Below are positions 27,283-35,836 of a stretch of DNA of 64,000 nt, in pieces; position 1 is the stretch's first letter, and every line of letters starts with the position of its first letter. The DNA comes from Fluctibacter halophilus. Lineage in GTDB: Bacteria; Pseudomonadota; Gammaproteobacteria; Enterobacterales; Alteromonadaceae. A program made the position numbers and the translations under genes. Below the pieces are notes generated by a model that made no database searches, was not told where the DNA came from, and saw only the letters and a program-made list of their open reading frames with translations. The DNA lies in NCBI RefSeq assembly GCF_020687825.1, contig NZ_JAJEWP010000001.1, positions 807,888-871,887 of the forward strand, in the 5' to 3' direction.

Positions 27283-27313
27283 AAAAAAGCCCCGCTTGGC
27301 GGGGCTTTTTTTT
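27283..27313 (+). terminator. Bidirectional terminator between the RND permease and RRM genes
   Basis: GCCCCGC-TTG-GCGGGGC (27289-27306 region) is flanked by an A-run and a T-run. The stop codon of the convergent RRM gene lies at the edge of the T-run (27312-27314). Confidence 0.9.
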
Positions 27314-27578
27314 AGCCAGCTCGTCGTTGGCGAGCTGGCTTGGGACGTGCTTCATTGACCACGATGGTCCGGCCGGCCAGCTCTTTGCCATTCAGGCTTT
27401 GCATCGCGCTTTCGGCGGCTTGTTTGTCGCTGAACTCCACAAAGGCAAAGCCTTTTGAACGCTGGGTTTCCCTATCCAACACGATGTGCGTTGACAGCAC
27501 ATCGCCATAGGCAGAAAACGTTTTGTTAAGCTCGTCGTTGGTCATACGATAGGACAGGTTGCCAATGTACAGTTTCAT
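27312..27578 (-). CDS. RRM-domain RNA-binding protein
   Basis: This 88-residue single RNA-recognition-motif protein is of the glycine-poor bacterial and cyanobacterial Rbp type. RNP2 is LYIGNL (residues 3-8) and RNP1 is KGFAFVEF (about residues 43-50). The short basic tail ARPKPARQRRAG follows the fold. These proteins bind single-stranded RNA and are often cold-induced; the role here is not known. The gene ends within the terminator of the convergent RND operon. Confidence 0.92.
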   Translation of the reverse strand: MKLYIGNLSYRMTNDELNKTFSAYGDVLSTHIVLDRETQRSKGFAFVEFSDKQAAESAMQSLNGKELAGRTIVVNEARPKPARQRRAG

Positions 27579-27697
27579 AAATCGCTCGTCGTCAGGGCAG
27601 TCAGGCGTTCCAGACTGCCAGCCATTATTGTTGAGTGTTTAGTGTGGCCAACCCCGCCGTTGTAATCCATTGCGGTTTTGTGAAGAGTTGATGACAG

Positions 27698-27732
27698 GCA
27701 AAAAAATACCCCGCATCAAGGCGGGGTATTGT
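27698..27732 (-). terminator. Intrinsic terminator of the TonB-receptor gene
   Basis: On the minus strand ATACCCCGC-CTTGAT-GCGGGGTAT is followed by a T-run, about 20 bases after the receptor stop codon. Confidence 0.9.
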
Positions 27733-27750
27733 CAGTACGTGACGGTTGGT

Positions 27751-30078
27751 TTAGTAGAAGCTGATTTTCGCTTCGATACCCCAGATCCGGGGGGAGTTCA
27801 CGATACCGGTCAGGTTGTTAAAGTCGATGGCACCTTTGACGTTTTCTTCGTCGGTGATGTTACGACCAAACAGCGCGATGGTATAGGCGTGTTCAAAGTT
27901 CTCGTAACCGATGCGCAGACCGCCTTCAACATTGTTGTTGGTACGGAATTCTGCCGCGTGGTACAGGAACAGGTTGGTTTTACCCTGCCATGCCCAGTCG
28001 GTGAAGATAAAGAACTCACCATCATCGCCCATCGGTGTCGCGTAACGGGCCGTTACGTTAAAGATGGTTTCTGGCGCCTGTGGGAACGGGTTACCGTCGA
28101 TGACTGCGCGGTAACCATCCGGACGCGGGTCAAACACGGTACAGTTGCCTGTGAACTCATCTGCAGGGCTGGTTCCACATGGCAGCACCGTCAGACTATC
28201 GTCTTTGATCTCCGTCTTGTTGTAGCTGTAGCCTGCTGTCAGGGTCAGGTAGTCATTGACCAGCCACTGGGAGTCGATTTCAAAGCCGTAACCTGTGCCC
28301 TTGTCAGCATTGATCAGGGCGGTGTTGTTGGCATCACCACCGATGGCCGAGAACTGCATGTCATCAATGGTGTAGTGGAATACTGCACCGTTCAGGCGCA
28401 AGGTGTTGTCCAGCAAGTCGGCTTTAAAGCCGGCCTCGAAACTCAGGATGGTCTCAGCATCAGCCACAGAAGGTGCACCTTCAAAGGCAACGTCACGGCC
28501 CTGAATGGTCTGGGCGCGGAAACCGTCGGCAACCCGGGCGTAGACCGAAACATCACTGTCGATGCGGTAATTGGCGCTCAGCTCCCAGCTGACCTGGCCA
28601 TCGTCGACATTGATATCATCGTAGTCGCCAGTGAAATTCACAGCACCAACGTTTTGCTGTCCCACGCGCAAGGTTTTTTCATCGTGGGTGTAACGAATAC
28701 CACCGGTGACGTTCAGTTTGTCGTTGACTTGATAAGATGACTGACCGAACACCGCCCAGGTGGTGTTTTCATGAAACACTGTGGTGGCACCGAAGAAGCC
28801 ATCGATACTGGTGACGTTAAACGATGAATCAAAGTAGAACGCACCCACCTGCCAGTTCATCGCATCGGCGGTGTCGCTGGCCAGACGGATTTCCTGGGTA
28901 AATTGTTCCAAATCGTCCAGATTATCTTGCGTTACAGCACCAAACGGTATGGTTCCTGGGAATGAGTTTTCTACAGTGCCATCACCGTTCATATCTACCG
29001 CAGGACCAAACGTTTGTACACCGCCGTCGATGTCGCCCAGGCTGTAGCCATCGGTTTTTTCCAGCGCGGTGATGGAGGTCAGGGTCATGTCTTCCAGGCC
29101 AATGTCCAGCTTCAGTGAAGCACCATAGCCTTCGTAGGCCTGGGGATTACGATCCTGTGCGTACGGCGTGGTTTCGTCTAAACTGTTGGACAAATCCGCG
29201 TCGTAGTACACTACGTCACGGTCAAAATTGCTGTTCAGGTCGTTACTGCCTTTATCAAAGATATTGGCACGAAACATGGTGGAGGTGCCTTCCAGATCGC
29301 GGCCATGCACGTTCAGCAGGGCAGAAAAATCGTCACTGGGGCGATACAACAACTGGGCGCGCCAGGCTTTTTCATCGAAGCCGCCCATGGCATCTTTTTG
29401 TTTGGCTCCTGTATAACCGTTGTCAATCCAGTCATCACGCTCCTGCGACAGGAACGAGAAACGACCTGACAGGTCATCACTCAATGCGCCACCGACGGCA
29501 CCTTCAACATTGAATGTACCTAATGTGCCGACTCCGGCTTTCAGGTAGGCATCAAAATCATCCCGGGGTTTGACCGAGTCAAATTTGACAATACCGGCGG
29601 TGGTGTTGCGACCAAACAGGGTTCCTTGGGGGCCGCGAATAACTTCGACCTGTTCGACATCAAACAGGGGGAAGCTTTTCAGGATTACATTTTCCATCAC
29701 CACTTCGTCCATCACGATGGAGACGGGTTGGGAGGCGGCCAAATCGAAGTCGGTGTTGCCCAGGCCACGGATATAAAACCGCGGCGCAACACGTCCGTTG
29801 GACGATTCTGCATACAAGCCAGGTACACGTACCGCCAGTGCCAGGATATCTTCACCGCCGGAGAACATGCTTTCGAAGCGTTCACCGTGTAACGTGGCAA
29901 TGGAGATCGGTACTTCCTGAATGGATTGGGTACGTTTCTGTGCTGTTACGGTGATCTTTTCAAGACCAGCCTCTTTGGCAGCCTGAGTGGGTTCAGTAGC
30001 ATCTTGTGCCAGTGCGAACTGACTGAACAGAGCGGATTGAACACAAAGTGCCAACGCCGTACGTTTTAATTGTTTCAT
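27751..30078 (-). CDS. TonB-dependent outer-membrane receptor
   Basis: This 775-residue outer-membrane active transporter is energised by TonB. A signal peptide (cleavage after SQFALA) precedes a TonB box (EKITVTAQKR), the plug domain (about residues 50-170, with RFYIRGLGN, VEVIRGPQGTLFGRNTTAGIV) and a 22-strand barrel ending in a terminal aromatic (SFY). The subtype is the broad group annotated as iron-complex or unknown-substrate receptors; the plug sequence AVRVPGLY is common in marine and sphingomonad receptors for carbohydrates and hydrophobic compounds. No iron-transport genes or obvious Fur box are adjacent. Instead, a GlxA-type regulator lies upstream and an acyl-CoA catabolic operon beyond it, so an organic nutrient is possible (inference). 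Confidence 0.92.
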   Translation of the reverse strand: MKQLKRTALALCVQSALFSQFALAQDATEPTQAAKEAGLEKITVTAQKRTQSIQEVPISIATLHGERFESMFSGGEDILALAVRVPGLYAESSNGRVAPRFYIRGLGNTDFDLAASQPVSIVMDEVVMENVILKSFPLFDVEQVEVIRGPQGTLFGRNTTAGIVKFDSVKPRDDFDAYLKAGVGTLGTFNVEGAVGGALSDDLSGRFSFLSQERDDWIDNGYTGAKQKDAMGGFDEKAWRAQLLYRPSDDFSALLNVHGRDLEGTSTMFRANIFDKGSNDLNSNFDRDVVYYDADLSNSLDETTPYAQDRNPQAYEGYGASLKLDIGLEDMTLTSITALEKTDGYSLGDIDGGVQTFGPAVDMNGDGTVENSFPGTIPFGAVTQDNLDDLEQFTQEIRLASDTADAMNWQVGAFYFDSSFNVTSIDGFFGATTVFHENTTWAVFGQSSYQVNDKLNVTGGIRYTHDEKTLRVGQQNVGAVNFTGDYDDINVDDGQVSWELSANYRIDSDVSVYARVADGFRAQTIQGRDVAFEGAPSVADAETILSFEAGFKADLLDNTLRLNGAVFHYTIDDMQFSAIGGDANNTALINADKGTGYGFEIDSQWLVNDYLTLTAGYSYNKTEIKDDSLTVLPCGTSPADEFTGNCTVFDPRPDGYRAVIDGNPFPQAPETIFNVTARYATPMGDDGEFFIFTDWAWQGKTNLFLYHAAEFRTNNNVEGGLRIGYENFEHAYTIALFGRNITDEENVKGAIDFNNLTGIVNSPRIWGIEAKISFY

Positions 30079-30180
30079 AGTGTCACCAATTTGTGGCTTG
30101 TGTTGTTATTGCGTGTGCATGTTGTGATCGTGCTGAAATGCCCACGTGAGTGTGTCTGTTGTGCAAGGCATAACCAGTCT

Positions 30181-30192
30181 AAACATATGTTT
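30181..30192. promoter_or_regulatory. Palindromic operator-like site 1 before the TonB receptor
   Basis: AAACATATGTTT is a perfect 12-base palindrome, about 103 bases before the receptor ATG. An extended copy of it (30209-30222) lies 29 bases away, centre to centre. Confidence 0.6.
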
Positions 30193-30208
30193 CATTAACA
30201 TCAATATT

Positions 30209-30222
30209 GAAACATATGTTTC
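30209..30222. promoter_or_regulatory. Palindromic operator-like site 2 before the TonB receptor
   Basis: GAAACATATGTTTC is a perfect 14-base palindrome that contains site 1's sequence in full. Short perfect palindromes of this size are typical of TetR- or LacI-type repressors rather than of AraC-type proteins, which prefer direct repeats. The binding protein is not identified. Confidence 0.62.
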
Positions 30223-30318
30223 TTTTATTTCAGCAAAATCAGATACTTATAGTAGCAGGTATTCCGTAAAACGTGATCACACAGAAGCTAAAAAACCACA
30301 AATACAACAACTGGTTAA

Positions 30319-31305
30319 CTATTCATTGATGGTTCGTTTAAATTTGCTGCGGTATTGTCCCGGGGTCAGGCCGGTGTAGCGCGAAAACAGTCTGGAGAAT
30401 GAAGCAATGTCGTCATAACCGACCTGGTTTACCACTTGCTCGATGGGGCCGGCGGTTTGTTCGAGCCATTGTTTGGCCGCGTCCACTCGCACCCGTTGCA
30501 GATAATGCAGCGGCGTTTCACCGGTTGCCTGTTTAAAACGACGCACAAAGGTGCGGGGGGTGAAGTTAAATCGTTGCGCCACCGTCTGCAGGTTAACGGG
30601 CTGGGCATACTCTCGCTCCAGCCAGTCTTGCACGGCGAGAATATCCTTGTCCTGATGGTACTTCTTGCTGCGCACCTCACCATAAGCTGCCTGCTCACCG
30701 CGGACCATGTCGATCACATGGGCGCGGGCGGTGCTACGGGCTATGTCGTGACCACAGAATCGCTCAATGAGCAGCAACACCAGGTCAAACCATGCCATGC
30801 CGCCACCGGCACAGTAAATACGGTCCTGTACCGTGATCAGCTTGTCCGGTTGCAGGTTGACCTCCGGGTACCGTTGCTTAAACCGTTGTGCATACCCCCA
30901 GTGTGTGGTGGCCTGCTTGCCATTAAGCAACCCTGCCTCGGCGAGGAAAAATGCCCCCGAACAATTGCTGGCAATGTCAGCACCTTGCTCATAATGCTGG
31001 CGAATAAAGGGCAGCAGGCGTCGGTTATCCGATAAAACCCGGTCAGGATCGCCTCCGATGGTCGGGATCAGCAGGACATCCGTGTGGCTGACATCCTGGA
31101 TGGCGACCTGACTTTGTAGCGTCAGTTGATTGATACAGCGTACCGGTTGCTTTTGCCATGCCGCGATTTGCACCGAGAACAGTGGTGTGACCGGCTGACT
31201 GGCCATTCGCTGGGCACTGACCCCCGCCAGTGCAAAAAGATCCAACGCGCCGGTGATGGCACTGGCATACGCTTGATCAAAGCCGACAATGGTTACCTGA
31301 TGCAC
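30319..31305 (-). CDS. GlxA-family AraC-type transcriptional regulator
   Basis: This 328-residue regulator has an N-terminal DJ-1/PfpI-like domain (about residues 1-180) and a C-terminal AraC pair of helix-turn-helix motifs (about residues 225-325). The DJ-1 nucleophile-elbow Cys is retained in ASNCSGAFFLAEAGLL. The HTH part includes LQTVAQRFNFTPRTFVRRFKQATGETPLHYLQ and the closing VGYDDIASFSRLFSRYTGLTPGQYR. The start is GTG, with AAGG about ten bases upstream. Family members often control catabolism of amino- or quaternary-amine compounds next to them. Here the neighbours are a TonB receptor (same strand) and an acyl-CoA catabolic operon (divergent); either may be its target. Confidence 0.92.
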   Translation of the reverse strand: MHQVTIVGFDQAYASAITGALDLFALAGVSAQRMASQPVTPLFSVQIAAWQKQPVRCINQLTLQSQVAIQDVSHTDVLLIPTIGGDPDRVLSDNRRLLPFIRQHYEQGADIASNCSGAFFLAEAGLLNGKQATTHWGYAQRFKQRYPEVNLQPDKLITVQDRIYCAGGGMAWFDLVLLLIERFCGHDIARSTARAHVIDMVRGEQAAYGEVRSKKYHQDKDILAVQDWLEREYAQPVNLQTVAQRFNFTPRTFVRRFKQATGETPLHYLQRVRVDAAKQWLEQTAGPIEQVVNQVGYDDIASFSRLFSRYTGLTPGQYRSKFKRTINE

Positions 31306-31382
31306 AATAAATGGCCTTCTATAATTGGCACTTACCCTGAGCTATTCAGCCCAGTGATGGTTGGCGTAAATGACCATAATAA

Positions 31383-31396
31383 TGTCATATATGACA
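31383..31396. promoter_or_regulatory. Palindromic site between the GlxA-type gene and the acyl-CoA operon
   Basis: TGTCATATATGACA is a perfect 14-base palindrome, 59 bases before the acyl-CoA dehydrogenase ATG. Position and symmetry suggest an operator for the catabolic operon. The sequence differs from the pair at 30181-30222, so a different regulator is implied. Confidence 0.6.
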
Positions 31397-31454
31397 GTTA
31401 AACGCGAAGGCTTTGTTGTGTCACTCTAGGGCCTCAACTGCAGGATGAAATACC

Positions 31455-33257
31455 ATGACCGAACCTTTGATTGCCCCTCTGGAACTGCCGTTTCAACTCT
31501 TTGACGTGCAGGACACAGAAACGTTATTGCAGCGGCAACGCTTTAGCGAACATTCGCGGGAAACCCTGGATGCAGTTCTTGATACCGCCGAAAAGATTGC
31601 CACCGAGCACTTCGCCACCCACAACCACAAAGCGGATCAGCAGGAACCGACCTTTGACGGTCAGTCGGTGAGCATGATCCCCGAAGTGAAAGCTGCTTTT
31701 GACGCCTACTGTGAGGCTGGCTTTCTGGCCGGGCGCGCCGATTTTGACGCCGGTGGCATGCAGTTACCGGAGACCATCATGACCGCCTGCTCCGGCTACT
31801 TTATGGCGGCCAATCCTTCAACCGCCGGGTACCCTTTCCTGACGGTGGCGGCAGCCAATGTGATACAGACCTTTGCCAGCGAAACCCTACAACAGCGTTT
31901 TGTGCCTCCGATGCTCACCGGTCGTTTTACCGGCACCATGGCGCTGACAGAACCTCATGCCGGTTCTTCGCTGGCCGACATTCGCACCCGTGCAGTGCCG
32001 GCAGGAGATGGTACCTATCGGGTAAAAGGCAGCAAATTGTACATTTCTGCCGGCGAGCATGAATTGTCCGACAACATCGTCCATCTGGTACTGGCCAAGC
32101 TGCCGGATGCGCCGTCTGGCGTGAAAGGCATTTCCCTGTTTGTGGTGCCCAAGTTCCGTCTTGACGCACAGGGCGAACCTGCCGAGCGCAACGATGTGGC
32201 ACTGGCCGGCCTGATCCATAAACTGGGTTATCGGGGAACCACGTCCACGGCGCTAAGTTTCGGTGACAACGATGATTGTCATGGCTACCTGGTCGGTGAG
32301 CCACACCAAGGGCTACGCTACATGTTTCAGATGATGAATGAAGCCCGTCTCGGGGTCGGCTTTGGCGCCGCCATGATCGGCTATCGTGGGTATCGGTTAT
32401 CGTTGGCCTATGCCAAAGACCGGTTGCAGGGGAGGCCCACAGGTGCCGGGCCTGATACGCCAGCAGTACCCATCATCGAGCACGGTGACGTGAAACGTAT
32501 GTTGCTGGCTCAAAAAGCCTACACCGAAGGCGCCATGGCGTTGTGTTTTTATGCCGCACGACTGGTCGATGACGTGCATTCTTTGCCTGACAGTGAGGAG
32601 CGGGAACAAACCCGGGAGTTACTGGATCTGTTGACACCGGTTGTCAAAGCCTGGCCGTCGGAATTCGGCGTCAAGGCCAATGATTTGGCCATTCAGGTAC
32701 TCGGCGGTGCCGGATACACCCGTGAATACCCGGTCGAGCAGTGCTGGCGGGACAACCGCTTAAACCCTATTCACGAAGGTACCAACGGCATCCAGGCGCT
32801 GGACTTACTGGGACGTAAACTGTGGCAGGCCAATGGTGCCGGATTACAGGTGTTGCAACAGCGGTTGCAACAAGACCTCGCGCAGATGAAAGGGGAGGTG
32901 TGCCAGAACCTGAGCGCGCAAGTTGCTCCCTACCTGCAGCAATTTGCCGAACTGATGACCACCCTGCAGAAAGATTTGCGCACCAGTGCATTACCGGTAC
33001 ACCTGACTAACGCCCAGTGCTTTATGAATATCTTCAGTTCGCTGGTGGTCAGCTGGATGTGGTTGCGTCAGGCCCACGGGGCTGAGCGACGTCTGGCACA
33101 GGGAGCCGACAGTGAACAACACGCCGATTTCTATCAGGGCAAATTACAGGCGGCAGCCTACTATATCGAGTGGGAGTTACCTTTGGTAAGCCGCGATTTC
33201 GCCCTGTTGCAACAAACCAATACCACCTGTCACAACATGAAGACAGACTGGTTCTAA
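31455..33257 (+). CDS. Acyl-CoA dehydrogenase, DmdC-like long form
   Basis: This 600-residue FAD enzyme oxidises an acyl-CoA to the enoyl-CoA and reduces ETF. It is of the long family with a C-terminal extension that includes DmdC (3-methylthiopropanoyl-CoA dehydrogenase). The FAD/substrate segment is MALTEPHAGSSLADIRT. The probable catalytic Glu is in NPIHEGTNGIQALDLLGRK (about residue 440). The C-terminal helical domain ends with ALLQQTNTTCHNMKTDWF. The actual substrate cannot be read from sequence; the other DMSP-demethylation genes are absent here, so DmdC function is not claimed. It is the first gene of an operon with an MDR reductase and two SDRs. Confidence 0.92.
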   Translation: MTEPLIAPLELPFQLFDVQDTETLLQRQRFSEHSRETLDAVLDTAEKIATEHFATHNHKADQQEPTFDGQSVSMIPEVKAAFDAYCEAGFLAGRADFDAGGMQLPETIMTACSGYFMAANPSTAGYPFLTVAAANVIQTFASETLQQRFVPPMLTGRFTGTMALTEPHAGSSLADIRTRAVPAGDGTYRVKGSKLYISAGEHELSDNIVHLVLAKLPDAPSGVKGISLFVVPKFRLDAQGEPAERNDVALAGLIHKLGYRGTTSTALSFGDNDDCHGYLVGEPHQGLRYMFQMMNEARLGVGFGAAMIGYRGYRLSLAYAKDRLQGRPTGAGPDTPAVPIIEHGDVKRMLLAQKAYTEGAMALCFYAARLVDDVHSLPDSEEREQTRELLDLLTPVVKAWPSEFGVKANDLAIQVLGGAGYTREYPVEQCWRDNRLNPIHEGTNGIQALDLLGRKLWQANGAGLQVLQQRLQQDLAQMKGEVCQNLSAQVAPYLQQFAELMTTLQKDLRTSALPVHLTNAQCFMNIFSSLVVSWMWLRQAHGAERRLAQGADSEQHADFYQGKLQAAAYYIEWELPLVSRDFALLQQTNTTCHNMKTDWF

Positions 33258-33275
33258 CGCACATAAGGACACACT

Positions 33276-34283
33276 ATGCAAAGCAGACAATTCCGTTTAG
33301 CCAAACGCCCCGTTGGGGAGCCAGACCAGCAATGCTGGGAGCGCGTGACCGAAACCCTGCCAGGCCTTGAAGCCAACCAGGTATTGGTCAAAGTCAAATA
33401 TATCTCCCTGGACCCTGCCATGCGCGGCTGGATGAACGAAGGGAAATCCTATATCGAGCCAGTTGCGATTGGCGCGGTGATGCGAGCCGGTGGTGTCGGA
33501 GAAGTGCTGGAAAGTACCGATCCCAATTTTGCCGCCGGTGATCATGTGTATGGAACCTTGGGTGTGCAGGATTACGCCGTGATTTCCACGCAGGGATTGC
33601 ACAAGGTTGACCCTTCACTGGCACCACTGGAGCGCTATCTCGGTGTGCTGGGGATGCCGGGTATGACCGCTTACTTCGGCATCCTGGATACCGGACAACC
33701 CAAAGAGGGCGAGACGGTGGTGGTGTCCGGTGCTGCCGGTGCGGTTGGCACCGTGGTTGGGCAGATTGCCAAGATCAAAGGTTGCCGGGTGGTGGGCATT
33801 GCCGGTGGACCGGATAAATGCCAGTACCTGATTGATGAACTCGGCTTTGATGATGTGATTGACTATAAAAATGAAGACGTAAAAGCGGGCCTCAAGCGAG
33901 CGTGTCCGAACGGCGTCGATGTTTATTTTGACAATGTTGGTGGCGACATTCTGGATGATGTTCTGACGCGGATTAATTTCAAAGCCCGGATTGTGATTTG
34001 CGGGGCTATCAGTCAGTACAATAACACCACCGCCGTAAAAGGGCCGTCAAACTACCTGTCACTGTTGGTTAACCGTGCCCGTATGGAAGGCATTGTGGTG
34101 TTCGATAACGTGAAAAACTACGGCAAAGCAGCGCAGCAGATGGCGACCTGGATTGCTGAAGGCAAACTGAAAGCCAAAGAGCATGTGGTGGAAGGACTCG
34201 ATACCTTCCCAGACACCTTGATGATGCTGTTCCGTGGTGAAAACTTCGGCAAGCTGGTGCTGAAAGTGGATCATGATCAATGA
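33276..34283 (+). CDS. NADP-dependent MDR oxidoreductase (CurA/leukotriene B4 dehydrogenase-like)
   Basis: This 335-residue zinc-independent medium-chain reductase of the PTGR/CurA group typically reduces the double bond of alpha,beta-unsaturated ketones or aldehydes using NADPH. The nucleotide-binding motif is VVSGAAGAVGTVVGQIAKIKGC (about residues 150-171), followed by VDVYFDNVGGDILD, a hallmark of the group. The family start motif LDPAMRGWMNE is present near residue 45. The gene starts 18 bases after the acyl-CoA dehydrogenase gene and overlaps the next SDR by four bases (ATGA), indicating cotranscription and a role in the same degradative route. Confidence 0.93.
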   Translation: MQSRQFRLAKRPVGEPDQQCWERVTETLPGLEANQVLVKVKYISLDPAMRGWMNEGKSYIEPVAIGAVMRAGGVGEVLESTDPNFAAGDHVYGTLGVQDYAVISTQGLHKVDPSLAPLERYLGVLGMPGMTAYFGILDTGQPKEGETVVVSGAAGAVGTVVGQIAKIKGCRVVGIAGGPDKCQYLIDELGFDDVIDYKNEDVKAGLKRACPNGVDVYFDNVGGDILDDVLTRINFKARIVICGAISQYNNTTAVKGPSNYLSLLVNRARMEGIVVFDNVKNYGKAAQQMATWIAEGKLKAKEHVVEGLDTFPDTLMMLFRGENFGKLVLKVDHDQ

Positions 34284-35044
34284 GTGCGGCCGATGTATCC
34301 GCTAAGGGCATCCTGATCACCGGTGCAGCCTCCGGCATTGGCGCTGCTAGCGCCCGTGTGCTGGCTGAGCGCGGTGCGCGGGTTTTCCTCGGTGACATCG
34401 ATGCCGCCGGTGGTGCTCAGGTTGTTGAGGCGATCAGGGCCGCTGGCGGACAAGCCGAGTTCCGGCAACTGGATGTCACCGATCCTGTGGCGGTCAATGA
34501 CTTTGTCGAGGCCGCTGTGGCGCATCTGGGCTCAGTGCAGGTGGCGTTAAACAATGCCGGCATTGATCACGCACCGGGGCCCATGCACCTGGTCAGTCAG
34601 CAGGATTATGATCGCAACATTGCGGTCAACCTGACTGGTGTCTGGCATTGTATGCGCGCCGAGCTTGGCCACATGCTGTCCCAGGGGGGCGGCCATATCA
34701 TCAACCTGGCTTCCGTCGCTGGCGTGAAGGGGGCTCCCAGCATTGCTGCCTACGGTGCCGCCAAGCATGGCGTGATCGGTCTGACCAAGTCTGCGGCGGT
34801 TGAATATGCCAAAGCCAGTATTCGCATCAATGCGGTGTGTCCCAGTTTCGTTGATACACCCATGGTGCAGAACACATTGGCCAAGCTGGATGAGAAACAG
34901 CAACGTCACATCACTCATGCCAATCCGATGAAGCGCTTGGGTCATGTCGATGAAATCGCCAAGGCAATCGCCTGGCTGTGTTCTGACGAGTCCAGCTTTA
35001 TGACCGGACAATCGGTGGTGTTGGACGGTGGTCTGACAGCCTAA
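34280..35044 (+). CDS. Short-chain dehydrogenase/reductase (SDR)
   Basis: This 254-residue classical SDR has the glycine motif GAASGIGAAS (about residues 13-22), an acidic residue after strand 2 (LGDIDAAG) that suggests NAD preference, the NNAGIDHA loop, the catalytic Ser in INLASVAGV and the pair YGAAKHG, and the late AWLCSDESSFMTGQSVVLDGG. It probably oxidises or reduces a hydroxyacyl or cyclic alcohol intermediate of the pathway encoded by this operon; the exact substrate is unknown. It is translationally coupled to the MDR gene before it. Confidence 0.92.
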   Translation: MSAADVSAKGILITGAASGIGAASARVLAERGARVFLGDIDAAGGAQVVEAIRAAGGQAEFRQLDVTDPVAVNDFVEAAVAHLGSVQVALNNAGIDHAPGPMHLVSQQDYDRNIAVNLTGVWHCMRAELGHMLSQGGGHIINLASVAGVKGAPSIAAYGAAKHGVIGLTKSAAVEYAKASIRINAVCPSFVDTPMVQNTLAKLDEKQQRHITHANPMKRLGHVDEIAKAIAWLCSDESSFMTGQSVVLDGGLTA

Positions 35045-35060
35045 TCCTCAGGAGGTGAAT

Positions 35061-35825
35061 GTGAACGAAAACCTGTTTGATTTAAGTGGGAAAGTGGCGC
35101 TGGTGACCGGCGCCAGTCGGGGCATTGGTGAGTCCATTGCGCGCTTGTTGGCCCGTTATGGCGCCCATGTCATCGTCTCCAGTCGCAAGCTGGATGGCTG
35201 CGAAGCGATAGCTTCGAGTATTCGCGATAATGGTGGGAAGGCTACTGCTATGGAATGTCATGTGGGTGATATGGGGCAGATTGACGCCTTGTTTAATGCC
35301 ATCGACAGCCAGTTCGGACGGATTGATATTCTGGTTAACAACGCAGCGGCGAACCCGTATTTTGGCCACATTCTGGATACGCCATTATCGGCCTATGAGA
35401 AGACGGTCGATGTGAATATCCGTGGCTATTTTTTCATGTCAGTGGAAGCGGGCAAACGAATGAAAGCGCAGGGCGGCGGCGTGATCCTGAACACCGCGTC
35501 AGTGAATGGGTTGTCACCCGGCGACATGCAGGGCATATATTCCATCACTAAAGCTGCGGTGATCAGCATGACCAAGGCCTTTGCCAAAGAGTGTGGAGGA
35601 TTGAATATTCGTTGCAACGCACTGTTGCCGGGATTGACCGATACCAAGTTTGCTTCGGCACTGACCAGCAATGAAGGGATCCTCAAACAGGCGCTCAAGG
35701 TCATTCCGATGGGACGGGTGGCGAGTCCCGATGAAATGGCAGGTACCGTACTGTATCTGGTGTCTGATGCTTCCAGTTATACCACCGGCGCTACCGTAGT
35801 GGTTGACGGTGGCATGATGGCGTGA
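35061..35825 (+). CDS. Short-chain dehydrogenase/reductase (SDR)
   Basis: This 254-residue classical SDR is distinct from its neighbour. It has GASRGIGESIARLL near residues 16-29, basic residues after strand 2 (VSSRKLDG) that suggest NADP preference, NNAAANPYFGHI, the catalytic Ser in NTASVNGLSPG and YSITKAA, and ends with SSYTTGATVVVDGGMM. The start is GTG at 35061, set five bases after AGGAGG; a GTG two codons earlier lies within that ribosome site and was rejected. It is the last gene of the operon and is followed by an unusual duplicated terminator. Confidence 0.92.
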   Translation: MNENLFDLSGKVALVTGASRGIGESIARLLARYGAHVIVSSRKLDGCEAIASSIRDNGGKATAMECHVGDMGQIDALFNAIDSQFGRIDILVNNAAANPYFGHILDTPLSAYEKTVDVNIRGYFFMSVEAGKRMKAQGGGVILNTASVNGLSPGDMQGIYSITKAAVISMTKAFAKECGGLNIRCNALLPGLTDTKFASALTSNEGILKQALKVIPMGRVASPDEMAGTVLYLVSDASSYTTGATVVVDGGMMA

Positions 35826-35836
35826 CCTTTTCGGAA

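Noticed and set aside
27670-28740. A 356-codon open frame on the plus strand
   Set aside because: It is antisense to the TonB receptor barrel, has no domain, and is explained by codon bias of the true gene.
30079-30318. Fur box before the TonB receptor
   Set aside because: No GATAATGATAATC-type repeat is visible; the palindromes present are of a different kind.
31455-33257. Naming the acyl-CoA dehydrogenase dmdC
   Set aside because: The long form fits, but no other DMSP-demethylation genes are present and the substrate cannot be read from sequence.
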